In this document: in pieces, positions 18,234-27,244 of the stretch
Numbering within the stretch: position 1 is the stretch's first letter
Layout: each line of letters opens with the position of its first letter
Notes under the pieces: generated by a model
The model's database searches: none
What the model was told of the DNA's origin: nothing
Seen by the model: the letters and a program-made list of their open reading frames with translations, nothing else
Translations under genes and position numbers: made by a program
DNA from: Pseudomonas sp. MM211
GTDB lineage: Bacteria > Pseudomonadota > Gammaproteobacteria > Pseudomonadales > Pseudomonadaceae
Direction: 5' to 3'
Length of the DNA: 64,000 nucleotides
Assembly: GCF_020386635.1 (NCBI RefSeq)
Contig: NZ_CP081942.1
Location: 4,464,001-4,528,000, forward strand

Positions 18234-19184
18234 TTACACCGCATAGACACGCTGCAGCAGCGCATCGTGCTCGGTGGGGGCATGCATGCGCATTCCCGGA
18301 AGCATGTGCCGCGCTTCGTCCGCCAGGCTCGCCACCAGAGCTTGAGCCACTTCGGAGAGTGGGCTGGCGTAAGGGGAAATCAGACCGAAGAAGAACGGAA
18401 TATCCAGCGCGATGGGGCGCACCACCACGCCTTGCAGCGGAACGCCATAGGCCGTCACCGGATCGGCCAGCGCCACACCGAGCCCCACGCGGGCCATCTG
18501 CATGGCGTTCAACGAGGTATTGGTTTCGAGGATCTGCCGCGGCTCGAGCTGCTGCTCGGCGAAAGCATGGTTGATGCGACGGCGGAATCGATAAGGGTTG
18601 GCGATGCTGATCAGCACCTGCTCGGCCAGTTGCGTCAGGCTCAGGGTTTCCTCGGCAGCCAGCGGCGAATCACTGGCCAGAACCGCGACACAGGGTGCCT
18701 CACCGATCCAGTGCACGGTCAGGCCGCGGTGCTCCAGCGGCAGGCTGACCAGGCCCAGATCCACGGTATTGGCCAGCACGGCCTCGATCGCCTTCTCCGG
18801 CGCCAGGCTCTGCAATTGCAACTGCTGCGGCCGCAGCCCTTCCGGCAGACGCGCCAACGCGGCCGGCAGCAGCCCGGTGGCCAGTGCCGCGGTCGCCACC
18901 AGACGCAAGTGGTGATTGTCTTCCTGACTGATTGCCACCGCGCGCTGTTTGATGTTGCGCACCCCGCTCAGGGCACTCTCGACTTCGGCGTACATGCTGA
19001 AGGCACGGTGAGTCGGCGTGACCTTGGGCCCGCTGCGCTCGAACAGCGGGAAGCCCAGCTCCTGCTCCAGCTCCTGAATCGAGCGGGTGACCGCCGGCTG
19101 CGAGCGCCCCAGCATCTGCCCTGCCCCGGTCACGCTACCGGCGGACATCACCGCAGCGAAGGCCTCGAGTTGTCGTAAATCCAT
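18234..19184 (-). CDS. LysR-family transcriptional regulator
   Basis: 316 residues from the ATG at 19184. The N-terminal winged helix-turn-helix reads 'MDLRQLEAFAAVMSAGSVTG' then 'MLGRSQPAVTRSIQELEQELG'. A periplasmic-binding-like effector domain follows (about 90-300). It sits upstream of the TonB receptor gene on the same strand, so it is the obvious candidate regulator of the nine-gene cluster, although LysR genes are more often divergent from their target. The co-inducer is unknown. Confidence 0.9.
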   Translation of the reverse strand: MDLRQLEAFAAVMSAGSVTGAGQMLGRSQPAVTRSIQELEQELGFPLFERSGPKVTPTHRAFSMYAEVESALSGVRNIKQRAVAISQEDNHHLRLVATAALATGLLPAALARLPEGLRPQQLQLQSLAPEKAIEAVLANTVDLGLVSLPLEHRGLTVHWIGEAPCVAVLASDSPLAAEETLSLTQLAEQVLISIANPYRFRRRINHAFAEQQLEPRQILETNTSLNAMQMARVGLGVALADPVTAYGVPLQGVVVRPIALDIPFFFGLISPYASPLSEVAQALVASLADEARHMLPGMRMHAPTEHDALLQRVYAV

Positions 19185-19383
19185 TCATCCGTTCCTGATC
19201 GATACACGGCGCCAGGCGCCAGCAACGCCCGAATGATTCCGACCGCCAGCCTGCCAGTCAATGCCCGCGCAAGCATAGCGGGCTCGCCAAACCCGAAAGG
19301 ATACGCCTTGGAGCCGCGCAATGGGCAGCAGCGCAGGCCAACCACCTGAGCGATAGCTGATCGAAAACGTTATGAGCGCCCAT

Positions 19384-19408
19384 AAAAAAGCCCGCCACAA
19401 GGGCGGGC
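19384..19408 (-). terminator. Rho-independent terminator downstream of dctA
   Basis: On the minus strand: GCCCGCC, loop of five, GGCGGGC, then six T residues. It is 44 bases beyond the dctA stop. A second perfect hairpin lies between it and the gene. Confidence 0.88.
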
Positions 19409-19413
19409 CAGGT

Positions 19414-19437
19414 GACCTCCCCCTAGCCGGGGAGGTC
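19414..19437 (-). terminator. Second hairpin downstream of dctA
   Basis: GACCTCCCC (19414-19422) and GGGGAGGTC (19429-19437) are perfect 9-base arms around a six-base loop. There is no T-run of its own. It may protect the dctA mRNA end or act together with the adjacent terminator. Confidence 0.5.
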
Positions 19438-19451
19438 GACGACATCAGCTA

Positions 19452-20780
19452 TCAGGAAACCTTGCCAGCGGTGTCGCCAGGCAGGGTAACGATGTCCGGA
19501 CGACCACCGGAAGCCAGCTCGCGCTGCAGGGTGTCTTCGTCCAGCTCTTTGCACCACTTGGCGACCACGATGGTGGCGACGCCGTTACCGATCAGGTTGG
19601 TCAGGGCGCGGGCTTCGGACATGAAGCGGTCGATACCCAGGATCAGCGCCAGGCCGGCAACCGGCAGATGGCCAACAGCCGACAGCGTGGCGGCCAGGAC
19701 GATGAAGCCACTACCGGTAACGCCTGCCGCACCTTTGGAGGCAACCAACAGCACCAGCAACAGGGTGATCTGGTGACCGATATCCATCGGCGTGTCGGTG
19801 GCCTGGGCGATGAACACCGCAGCCATGGTCAGGTAGATCGAGGTACCGTCGAGGTTGAAGGAGTAACCGGTAGGAATCACCAGGCCGACGACCGACTTGT
19901 TGGCACCGAGTTTTTCCATCTTGGTCAGCATGCGTGGCAGTGCCGACTCGGACGAAGAGGTACCCAGCACGATCATCAGTTCTTCACGGATGTAGCGGAT
20001 CAGGCGCAGGACGCTGAAACCGTGAGCGCGAGCGATACCGCCGAGAACCACGAGAATGAAGAACAGGCAGGTGATGTAGAAGCAGATCATCAGCTGACCG
20101 AGCTGCACCAGCGAGCCGACACCGTACTGACCGATGGTGAAGGCCATGGCACCGAAGGCACCGATAGGCGCGAGCTTCATGATCATGTTGATGATGCCGA
20201 ACATCACGTGAGCGATGCGATCGATGAACTCGAGCACCGGACGACCGAACTCACCCATGCGCTGCAGGGCGAACGCGAAGATCACCGAGAAGAACAGCAC
20301 CTGAAGGATGTCGCCGTTGGCGAACGCACCGACCACAGTGGACGGAATCACGTTGAGCAGGAAGGCAATGGTACTTTGCGCTTCACCCGCCTGGGCATAG
20401 GCTGCGATCTTGCTCGTATCCAGGGTGCTCGGATCGATGTGCATGCCGACGCCCGGCTGCACCACGTTGACCACGACCAGACCGATGATCAGGGCGATAG
20501 TGGAAACGATCTCGAAGTAGAGCAGCGCGTAGCCGCCGGTCTTGCCGACTGCCTTCATGTCCTGCATGCCGGCGATGCCGCTGACTACGGTACAGAAGAT
20601 GATGGGCGCGATGACCATCTTGATCAGCTTGACGAAACCATCGCCGAGCGGTTTGAGGGCAACGCCAGTTTCAGGGTAGAAGTGACCGAGAAGGATGCCC
20701 ACGGTGATGGCGACCAGCACCTGGACATAAAGCATTTTGTAGAACGGTTGACGGACAACATCGTTCGTTGTGGCAGTCAT
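19452..20780 (-). CDS. dctA: C4-dicarboxylate/proton symporter DctA
   Basis: 442 residues with the DAACS family layout of about eight membrane segments. Marks include '[20 protein letters not shown]', '[20 protein letters not shown]', the serine-rich hairpin '[14 protein letters not shown]' and '[16 protein letters not shown]'. It imports succinate, fumarate and malate across the inner membrane and is normally the main transporter for preferred carbon sources in Pseudomonas. It is monocistronic, with a sigma-54 type promoter upstream and a terminator downstream. The regulators DctB/DctD are not in this window. Confidence 0.96.
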   Translation of the reverse strand: MTATTNDVVRQPFYKMLYVQVLVAITVGILLGHFYPETGVALKPLGDGFVKLIKMVIAPIIFCTVVSGIAGMQDMKAVGKTGGYALLYFEIVSTIALIIGLVVVNVVQPGVGMHIDPSTLDTSKIAAYAQAGEAQSTIAFLLNVIPSTVVGAFANGDILQVLFFSVIFAFALQRMGEFGRPVLEFIDRIAHVMFGIINMIMKLAPIGAFGAMAFTIGQYGVGSLVQLGQLMICFYITCLFFILVVLGGIARAHGFSVLRLIRYIREELMIVLGTSSSESALPRMLTKMEKLGANKSVVGLVIPTGYSFNLDGTSIYLTMAAVFIAQATDTPMDIGHQITLLLVLLVASKGAAGVTGSGFIVLAATLSAVGHLPVAGLALILGIDRFMSEARALTNLIGNGVATIVVAKWCKELDEDTLQRELASGGRPDIVTLPGDTAGKVS

Positions 20781-20908
20781 GGTGAATCCTCATGGGCGCG
20801 GCAATGACATCCAGAGACGTCCGCACCACCTTTCTTGTTTAGGCGCCAACCCTCCTGACCTGGAGGGATTTGTTATAGGCACGCTTAGCACGGCCTTATC
20901 GCTGGAAT

Positions 20909-20924
20909 AGCAAAGCCCATGCCA
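20909..20924 (-). promoter_or_regulatory. Sigma-54 (-24/-12) promoter for dctA
   Basis: The minus strand reads TGGCATG-GGCT-TTGCT, which matches the -24/-12 consensus TGGCACG-N4-TTGCW apart from one base. It predicts a start near 20897 and a leader of about 117 bases before the dctA ATG. dctA is a known RpoN/DctD target in pseudomonads and rhizobia, which supports the call. Confidence 0.8.
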
Positions 20925-21064
20925 CACAAGAAAAAAACAGGAAAACCCTTTAAAAATCAGGATTCTGGGGAAAGTAAAAGCATGCCAGGCAGCAGTTCTT
21001 GGCGGTTTTCCGCACGGCACCTCAGGCACCGTTGGCGGTTTCCCCCCAGGCCACTAACAAATGC

Positions 21065-22435
21065 TTAAATGCGCACCCGAAATGCCGCCCCACCCAACTC
21101 GGAATCGTCGAGAAACAGCTCACCTTCATAGCTCTCGATGATGTCCTTGACCACCGCGGTGCCAATGCCCTGCCCCGGATGTTGAGCATCCAGGCGCTCG
21201 CCGCGGCGCAGAATGCGCTCGCGCTGATCGACCGGCACGCCCGGCCCGTCGTCTTCGACACACAGCTGACAGACGCCATTTTCGATACTGGCGGAAATCC
21301 GCACCTGGCCCAAACACAGGCGGTAGGCGTTCTCCAGCAGGTTGCCGAGCAATTCGAGCAGCGCCGCGCGCTCCATGGGAATTTCCAGCCAGGGCTCGAA
21401 TTGGCGCAGTACCGTCACCTGCTTGTCGCGGTAGACCTTGTCGAGCGCAGCGCAGAGGTTGTCTACCACCTGAGCCAATAGCACGCGGTGGCGCACCAGG
21501 CCACTCTTGCGCAAGCTGGCGCGCTGCAGTTGATAGCCAATCTGCTGACTCATGCGTTCGATCTGCCCCTGCAGGATCTGCGACTGCTCACGGTTCTCCG
21601 GCTTGGCGGCGATCACCTCGGCCGCGCCCTGTAACACCGACAGCGGGGTCTTCAAGCTATGCGCCAGGTCGTCCAGGGAATGACGGTAGCGCTCGCGCTG
21701 CTGGCGCTCGCTGTCGAGCAGGCGGTTCAACGAGCCGGTGAGGCGCAGCAGTTCGCGGGGATGCTCGTCGCTGAGGCGCTCGCGGGTGCCGCCCTCCACT
21801 TCGTCCAGCTCTTCACGCAACCCGCGTAGGCTGCGAAAGCCCCAGGTCAGACCGAACCACAACAGGCCGAGAAGCAACAACAGGGCACCACCGAGCCACA
21901 GGTAGAGCTGCGTCATGAAATCGCTGTAGAGCGCCTGCGTATCACTGGCCGGCTGCATGGTGACGATACTGAAAGCCGCGCTCTCACCACGCAGCAGTTT
22001 GATTTCCACGTCATAGATATAGAACTCCCGGCCTTGACGATCTACGACGCGCAGCAGCTCATCACCACGGCCGTCGTAGCGCGGCATATAGGAAACGGAA
22101 ATGTCCCGTGTCGAGGGCGACTGCCAGACCAGACGCCCGTCACGGTCATAGATGAATCCCAGCAACTGGGCGTCGGGAATGTCGAATTCCTCGTCGGGCA
22201 GCTTGTTCGGCATCCGTAGCTGGCCGTCGTCAGTACGAGCAGCGGAGATCAGCGCGCCGGCATCGGCAGCAAGGCGTTTCTCGACGGATTTTTCCAGGGC
22301 GATCAGGAAGGCGCCCCGCAGGGCTGGCAGCAGTGCCAGCATGAACAGCACCGCCAATACGGTGCTGCCAAACATCAGGCGCAAACGCAGGGAAGAAACC
22401 CAGCGGCCTCGCAATCGCCTGAAGCTTGGTGTCAT
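21065..22435 (-). CDS. phoQ: Sensor histidine kinase PhoQ
   Basis: 456 residues with a membrane span near 18-45, an acidic periplasmic sensor domain (residues about 65-165, e.g. 'NKLPDEEFDIPDAQ'), a second span with 'LYLWLGGALLLLLGLLWFGL', and a HAMP-like linker. The HisKA segment is 'SLDDLAHSLKTPLSVLQG', with H as phosphoacceptor; the ATPase domain has 'NLLENAYRLC' and 'VEDDGPGVP'. PhoQ senses low divalent cations and phosphorylates PhoP. Its ATG overlaps the phoP stop by four bases. The order oprH-phoP-phoQ is the Pseudomonas arrangement. Confidence 0.93.
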   Translation of the reverse strand: MTPSFRRLRGRWVSSLRLRLMFGSTVLAVLFMLALLPALRGAFLIALEKSVEKRLAADAGALISAARTDDGQLRMPNKLPDEEFDIPDAQLLGFIYDRDGRLVWQSPSTRDISVSYMPRYDGRGDELLRVVDRQGREFYIYDVEIKLLRGESAAFSIVTMQPASDTQALYSDFMTQLYLWLGGALLLLLGLLWFGLTWGFRSLRGLREELDEVEGGTRERLSDEHPRELLRLTGSLNRLLDSERQQRERYRHSLDDLAHSLKTPLSVLQGAAEVIAAKPENREQSQILQGQIERMSQQIGYQLQRASLRKSGLVRHRVLLAQVVDNLCAALDKVYRDKQVTVLRQFEPWLEIPMERAALLELLGNLLENAYRLCLGQVRISASIENGVCQLCVEDDGPGVPVDQRERILRRGERLDAQHPGQGIGTAVVKDIIESYEGELFLDDSELGGAAFRVRI

Positions 22436-23109
22436 CGGCAGCGCTCGGTGAACAGGTAGCCCTGACCACGCACCGTTTCGATGGGTTTGAAACCGTTGCT
22501 GCTTTCCAGCTTGCGGCGCAGACGACCCACCAGCACTTCGATCACGTTGGGGTCACGCTCTTCGTCATCAGGGTACAACTGCTCGATCAGGCGTTCCTTG
22601 GGCACCACCTGCTGATGGTGGCGCATCAGGTATTCGAGGATGCGGTATTCGTAAGCGGTCAGGCCCATGCCGGCACCATCGATCAGTGCTTGCTTGCGAT
22701 TCATGTCCAGCAACAGGGGGCCGGCTTCGATGGTCGACTGAATAAAGCCAGAGGAACGGCGCAACAGAGCATTCAGACGGGCTTCCAGCTCTTCGAACTG
22801 GAATGGCTTGACCACATAGTCGTCAGCACCCGAGGCCAGGCCCTCGACCTTGTCCTGCCAGTTGCCACGGGCAGTGAGGATCAGAATGGGAAAGGTCTTG
22901 TCACGGCTGCGCAGTTGGCGAATCAGATCCAGCCCACTGATGCCCGGCAGGCCGAGATCGACCACGGCCAGATCATGGTGGTACTCATCGACGCGATACA
23001 GCGCCTCTTCGGCGTTGGCGACCGCGTCCACCACGTGGCCCTGTTCGCCGAGTCGGGTATACAGATGGTGACGCAGCAGCGCCTCATCCTCCACGACCAG
23101 CAATTTCAT
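22432..23109 (-). CDS. phoP: Response regulator PhoP
   Basis: 225 residues, OmpR class. The receiver has the phosphoacceptor D51 in 'LAVVDLGLPG' and the conserved K in 'YVVKPFQFEEL'. The C-terminal winged helix contains 'LTAYEYRILEYLMRHH' and 'VLVGRLRRKLE'. As remembered, it is almost identical to P. aeruginosa PhoP. It controls outer-membrane and lipid A remodelling and polymyxin tolerance. It is cotranscribed with phoQ, and probably partly with oprH, despite a 264-base gap filled by a hairpin-rich repeat. Confidence 0.95.
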   Translation of the reverse strand: MKLLVVEDEALLRHHLYTRLGEQGHVVDAVANAEEALYRVDEYHHDLAVVDLGLPGISGLDLIRQLRSRDKTFPILILTARGNWQDKVEGLASGADDYVVKPFQFEELEARLNALLRRSSGFIQSTIEAGPLLLDMNRKQALIDGAGMGLTAYEYRILEYLMRHHQQVVPKERLIEQLYPDDEERDPNVIEVLVGRLRRKLESSNGFKPIETVRGQGYLFTERCR

Positions 23110-23180
23110 CGTTGCATGCCCTCTTCGTTATGAAACGGCAAGAAACTCAAACCATTGATTTAATAATCTTGCGAGCTAGA

Positions 23181-23349
23181 GCCCTGCAAGGCCTAGGCGG
23201 CCCCGCAAAAACAGGCGAGAAACGGTCGGAGTCGCGGGCGACTGTACTTTTGTACATGAGCATTACTCGCTTCACTCGCTCCTCCGGAGCCGCACTGAAG
23301 TGCGTTAGCCGCAAGCGGCTTTCCGAGCCTGTTTTTAACGCCGCAGGGC
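23181..23349. repeat. Hairpin-array inverted-repeat element between oprH and phoP
   Basis: Outer arms GCCCTGC (23181-23187) and GCAGGGC (23343-23349) and inner arms AAAAACAGGC (23207-23216) and GCCTGTTTTT (23327-23336) enclose five small perfect hairpins. These are GTCGC/GCGAC at 23231-23242, TGTAC/GTACA at 23243-23256, GCTCC/GGAGC at 23278-23290, CGCACT/AGTGCG at 23291-23304 and AGCCGC/GCGGCT at 23307-23320. No protein frame is convincing. It looks like an intergenic repeat family member or a processed RNA structure lying inside the oprH-phoPQ transcript. Confidence 0.7.
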
Positions 23350-23373
23350 CGACGCGCAGCTGATTATGGTGAT

Positions 23374-23982
23374 TTAGAACTTGTAGTTGGCACCCAAGTA
23401 CCACTGACCGCTGCTATGCAGGTCGAGGGAGCCGACCTTGCCCTGCTCGTGCGGAGCGAACTCGGTGCTGGCGTTGGTGCGCAGGTAACGGTAACCACCT
23501 TCGACGGAGGCATTCTCGTTGACTTCCTGCAACAGGCCAGCCTGCAGACCGGCAGCATACCCGACATTGGTGTCACGCGAGACACCCGGGCTGTTCTGCT
23601 CCAGTTTGACCAGACCCAGCGTGCCACCACCGAACAGCTTGGTGCCGTTCTCGTTCAGCGGCAGGAAGGCGTCGTAGCTGCCGAGCAGGTTCTGCTGGCG
23701 CAGCTTGAGGCCGTTGTTGCTGCCGGAGATGTACTCATAGGTCGCGTAGTAACGACCGACGTCGTTCTGTTGACCGGCACGAACACCCCAGGTGCTGGTG
23801 TTGTTGATGACGCTGTCGAAGTTCGGGTTACCCATGTTGGCGTTCAGCGCCGAAGACTTCTGGATGTTGTTGCTGGTTTGGCCCCAGGTCAGACCAGCGA
23901 AGTTGTTGTCGGCGTGGGCGGCGGTAGCAGCGCCGAACACCATGGAAGTCGCCAGAGCCAGCTTGGTAAGAGTCGATTTCAT
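23374..23982 (-). CDS. oprH: Outer-membrane protein OprH
   Basis: 202 residues from the ATG at 23982, with GAGAGG upstream. The signal peptide ends near ATAAHA. The mature protein begins DNNFAGLTWGQTSNNIQKS and ends in 'LHSSGQWYLGANYKF', both typical of OprH, a small eight-stranded barrel with a C-terminal Phe. OprH binds and cross-bridges LPS when Mg2+ is scarce. It is the first gene of oprH-phoP-phoQ and sits behind a row of PhoP half-sites. A longer upstream reading in the same frame would run through the PhoP boxes and is rejected. Confidence 0.95.
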   Translation of the reverse strand: MKSTLTKLALATSMVFGAATAAHADNNFAGLTWGQTSNNIQKSSALNANMGNPNFDSVINNTSTWGVRAGQQNDVGRYYATYEYISGSNNGLKLRQQNLLGSYDAFLPLNENGTKLFGGGTLGLVKLEQNSPGVSRDTNVGYAAGLQAGLLQEVNENASVEGGYRYLRTNASTEFAPHEQGKVGSLDLHSSGQWYLGANYKF

Positions 23983-24045
23983 GAGATGCCTCTCGAATGG
24001 CAGTGGGTTAATGAAAAACTCGAGAATCATCTTGCCCGGCGTCGA

Positions 24046-24084
24046 CTGAACCTCCCCTGAACCCTTCCTGAACCACACCTGAAC
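24046..24084 (-). promoter_or_regulatory. PhoP binding sites upstream of oprH
   Basis: Four exact copies of GTTCAG on the minus strand (CTGAAC on plus) start at 24046, 24057, 24068 and 24079, precisely 11 bases apart. Direct repeats with 11-base periodicity are the form of PhoP boxes (hexamer-N5-hexamer). Four copies would place two PhoP dimers on one DNA face about 65-105 bases upstream of the oprH ATG. Confidence 0.85.
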
Positions 24085-24137
24085 AACCCTGCCACAGCCC
24101 TTTTTCTGCGACCTGCCAGGGAAGAAGCGCCCGGACA

Positions 24138-24151
24138 TTGATCCGGATCAA
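24138..24151 (+). promoter_or_regulatory. Anr/Dnr (FNR-type) box for the nap operon
   Basis: TTGATCCGGATCAA is a perfect palindrome matching the FNR/Anr consensus TTGAT-N4-ATCAA. If centred at -41.5, transcription would start near 24186 with TAAGGT at about 24173 as -10, upstream of napE. It implies induction of periplasmic nitrate reductase under low oxygen. Confidence 0.85.
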
Positions 24152-24278
24152 TACCCCGCCTACCAGTGAGACTAAGGTCGAGGCATAACGACCAGAGACC
24201 GTCGGGGTTCCAGCACTAGGTGCGCGACTCCACTCGATGACGGCATATCCGACCAGCCTGACCGATGAAGAACTGCCC

Positions 24279-24446
24279 ATGCCCAGCCCATCCGAAGACA
24301 CCGGGGGCAAACGCCGCGAACGCCGGCTGTTTCTATTCCTGGTGATATTCCTCTTTCCGCTGCTCTCCGTGGCCCTCGTCGGTGCTTACGGTTTCGCCGT
24401 GTGGTTCCTGCAAATGCTCTTCGGGCCACCCGGCCCGCCGAACTGA
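24279..24446 (+). CDS. napE: Periplasmic nitrate reductase component NapE
   Basis: 55 residues from the ATG at 24279; an in-frame ATG at 24237 would add 14 poorly conserved residues. The sequence 'KRRERRLFLFLVIFLFPLLS' followed by 'VGAYGFAVWFLQMLFGPPGPP' is the NapE pattern: a charged N-terminus, one membrane helix and a proline-rich tail. Its function in the inner membrane is not well defined. It is the first gene of napEDABC and the closest to the Anr box. Confidence 0.85.
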   Translation: MPSPSEDTGGKRRERRLFLFLVIFLFPLLSVALVGAYGFAVWFLQMLFGPPGPPN

Positions 24447-24471
24447 CCCTACCCGGCTACAGGAGCCCGCC

Positions 24472-24732
24472 ATGGATGCCCCCCTGCATATCGCCAGTTT
24501 CATCGTGCACGCACGCCCCGAGCAGTTCGCGGCGGTGCTCGCCAACCTGCGCCTGCTCGCCGACCTGGAAGTGCACCAGCACAGCCCCGAAGGCAAGTTG
24601 GTGGTGGTGATCGAAGCCGTCGACGAGCAACTGATCATGCAGCGCATCGAGCAGATCAACGCCCTGCCCGGCGTACTCAATGCCGCACTGATTTACCACG
24701 AATGCCTCAGCTCGCAAGGAGCCGCGCAATGA
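24472..24732 (+). CDS. napD: NapA maturation chaperone NapD
   Basis: 86 residues, ATG at 24472 behind AGGAG. It begins '[21 protein letters not shown]', a short ferredoxin-like fold typical of NapD. The family binds the twin-arginine signal of NapA and holds it until the cofactor is inserted. Its stop overlaps the napA start by four bases (ATGA). No napF gene lies between napE and napD. Confidence 0.92.
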   Translation: MDAPLHIASFIVHARPEQFAAVLANLRLLADLEVHQHSPEGKLVVVIEAVDEQLIMQRIEQINALPGVLNAALIYHECLSSQGAAQ

Positions 24733-27233
24733 GCATGACCCGCCGCGAATTCACCAAGGCCCAGGCCGCTGCGATCGCTGCTGCCGCCGCCGGCCTGCCG
24801 TTCGCCTCGACCGCCAGCAACCTGGTCGCCGACGCGGAATCCACCCGTCTGGACTGGAACAAGGCGCCCTGCCGCTTCTGCGGCACAGGCTGCAGCGTCA
24901 TGGTGGCGACCCGCGACAACCGCGTGGTGGCCACCCACGGCGACATCAAGGCCGAGGTCAACCGAGGCCTGAACTGCGTCAAGGGCTACTTCCTGTCGAA
25001 AATCATGTATGGCGTCGATCGCCTGACTACGCCTTTGCTGCGCATGAAGAACGGCGTCTACGACAAGCAGGGCGAGTTCCAGCCGATCAGCTGGGAGCAG
25101 GCCTTCGACATCATGGAGGACAAGTTCAAACAGGCACTGCGCGAGGATGGACCGCGGGCCGTGGGCATGTTCGGCTCCGGGCAGTGGACGATCTGGGAAG
25201 GCTACGCGGCCAACAAACTGATGAAGGCCGGCTTTCGCAGCAACAACATCGACCCCAACGCGCGCCACTGCATGGCCTCGGCGGTGATGGGTTTCATGCG
25301 TACCTTCGGCATGGACGAGCCCATGGGCTGCTATGACGATATCGAGGCGACCGACACCTTCGTGCTGTGGGGCTCGAACATGGCGGAGATGCACCCGGTG
25401 CTGTGGAGCCGGGTCACCGACCGACGCCTGAGCAAGCCCGACGTCAAGGTCGCCGTGCTGTCGACCTTCGAGCACCGCAGCTTCGATCTGGCCGACATCC
25501 CCATGGTGTTCAAGCCACAGACAGATCTGCTGATCCTCAACTACATCGCTAACCACATCATCCAGAGCGGCGCGGTGAATCAGGAGTTCGTCAAACGCTA
25601 CACGCGCTTCGCTCTCGGCGCAGACGACATCGGCTACGGCCTGCGCCCGGACAATCCGCTGGAGAAACAGGCCAAGAACGCCGACAAGGCCAATACCTGG
25701 AGCGACATCTCGTTCGAGCAATTCGCCGCCTTCGTCAAACCCTACACCCTGGAGCGGGCCGCCAAGGAAACTGGCGTACCCGCCGAGCGCCTCAAGGCGC
25801 TGGCCGAGCTGTATGCAGACCCGCAACGCAAGGTCGTGTCGTTCTGGACCATGGGTTTCAACCAGCACACTCGCGGCGTATGGGCCAACAACCTGATCTA
25901 CAACATCCACCTGCTGACCGGCAAGATCAGCGAGCCGGGCAACAGCCCCTTCTCGCTGACCGGCCAGCCCTCGGCCTGCGGCACTGCCCGCGAGGTGGGC
26001 ACCTTCTCCCATCGCCTGCCGGCCGACCTGGTGGTGACCAACCCGAAACACCGCGCCACCGCCGAAAAGATCTGGAAACTGCCCGCCGGCACCATCCAGG
26101 AGAAACCCGGTTTCCACGCCGTGGAACAGAGCCGCATGCTCAAGGACGGTGTGCTCAAGGTCTACTGGACGCAGGTCAGCAACAATATGCAGGCCGGCCC
26201 CAACATCATGCAGGAAGTGTTGCCCGGCTGGCGCAAGCCGGACAACTTCGTGATCGTTTCCGACGTTTACCCCACCGTATCCGCCCAGGCAGCCGACCTG
26301 ATCCTGCCCAGCGCCATGTGGGTCGAGAAGGAAGGCGCCTACGGCAACGCCGAGCGGCGTACGCAGTTCTGGCACCAACTGGTCGGCGCGCCGGGCGAGG
26401 CGAAATCCGACCTCTGGCAACTGGTGGAATTCTCCAAGCGCTTTACCACCGATGAAGTGTGGCCGGCCGAGTTACTGGCCATAGCACCTGAGCTAAAGGG
26501 CAAAACGCTCTTCGAGGTGCTGTACCAAAACGGCCAGGTCGACGCTTTCCCCACCGAGGAGCTGGAGGCAGGTTTCCGCAATGATGAAGCGGAGGCATTC
26601 GGCTTCTACCTGCAGAAAGGCCTGTTCGAAGAATACTCCCAGTTTGGTCGTGGCCACGGTCACGACCTGGCACCCTTCGAGCGCTATCACAGCGAGCGCG
26701 GCCTGCGCTGGCCGGTAGTGGAAGGTTCGGAAACCCGCTGGCGCTATCGCGAAGGCCACGATCCCTACGTGGCCAAGGGCAGTGGCGTGCAGTTCTACGG
26801 CTACCCGGACAACCGCGCGATCATCTTCGCCCTGCCCTATGAACCGCCAGCCGAAGCACCGGATGACGATTACCCGTTCTGGCTGAGCACCGGTCGCGTG
26901 CTGGAGCACTGGCACACCGGCAGCATGACCCAACGGGTCGACGAACTGCACCGCGCGGTGCCCGATGCCTTGGTGTACATGCACCCGGACGATGCCCGGG
27001 CGCTCAATGCACGCCGTGGCAGCGAAGTGAAAGTCATCAGCCGACGTGGCGAGATACGCGCCCGCATCGAAACCCGCGGGCGCAACAAACCGCCACGGGG
27101 CCTGGTCTTCGTGCCCTTCTTCGATGCCAACAAACTGGTCAACAAAGTCACCCTGGACGCCACCGATCCGATCTCCAAGCAGACCGATTACAAGAAGTGT
27201 GCGGTGAAGATTCAGTTGATCAGCGCGGCCTGA
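24729..27233 (+). CDS. napA: Periplasmic nitrate reductase catalytic subunit NapA
   Basis: 834 residues. The twin-arginine signal '[19 protein letters not shown]' directs folded export. The [4Fe-4S] ligands are C48, C51, C55 and C83 in '[10 protein letters not shown]' and 'GLNCVKGY'. 'NARHCMASA' supplies the molybdenum cysteine. The length matches the family. It reduces nitrate to nitrite in the periplasm with bis-MGD and one iron-sulphur cluster, taking electrons from NapB/NapC. The ATG at 24729 overlaps napD. Confidence 0.97.
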   Translation: MSMTRREFTKAQAAAIAAAAAGLPFASTASNLVADAESTRLDWNKAPCRFCGTGCSVMVATRDNRVVATHGDIKAEVNRGLNCVKGYFLSKIMYGVDRLTTPLLRMKNGVYDKQGEFQPISWEQAFDIMEDKFKQALREDGPRAVGMFGSGQWTIWEGYAANKLMKAGFRSNNIDPNARHCMASAVMGFMRTFGMDEPMGCYDDIEATDTFVLWGSNMAEMHPVLWSRVTDRRLSKPDVKVAVLSTFEHRSFDLADIPMVFKPQTDLLILNYIANHIIQSGAVNQEFVKRYTRFALGADDIGYGLRPDNPLEKQAKNADKANTWSDISFEQFAAFVKPYTLERAAKETGVPAERLKALAELYADPQRKVVSFWTMGFNQHTRGVWANNLIYNIHLLTGKISEPGNSPFSLTGQPSACGTAREVGTFSHRLPADLVVTNPKHRATAEKIWKLPAGTIQEKPGFHAVEQSRMLKDGVLKVYWTQVSNNMQAGPNIMQEVLPGWRKPDNFVIVSDVYPTVSAQAADLILPSAMWVEKEGAYGNAERRTQFWHQLVGAPGEAKSDLWQLVEFSKRFTTDEVWPAELLAIAPELKGKTLFEVLYQNGQVDAFPTEELEAGFRNDEAEAFGFYLQKGLFEEYSQFGRGHGHDLAPFERYHSERGLRWPVVEGSETRWRYREGHDPYVAKGSGVQFYGYPDNRAIIFALPYEPPAEAPDDDYPFWLSTGRVLEHWHTGSMTQRVDELHRAVPDALVYMHPDDARALNARRGSEVKVISRRGEIRARIETRGRNKPPRGLVFVPFFDANKLVNKVTLDATDPISKQTDYKKCAVKIQLISAA

Positions 27234-27244
27234 GGAGAACGGTC

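Noticed and set aside
23374..24138. A longer start for oprH at 24138
   Set aside because: The extra 52 codons run through the PhoP half-sites and precede a perfectly good signal peptide at the internal ATG (23982).
24693..26420. A 575-codon open frame on the minus strand
   Set aside because: Antisense to napA, which has its complete twin-arginine, iron-sulphur and molybdenum motifs. The antisense product looks like a GC artefact.
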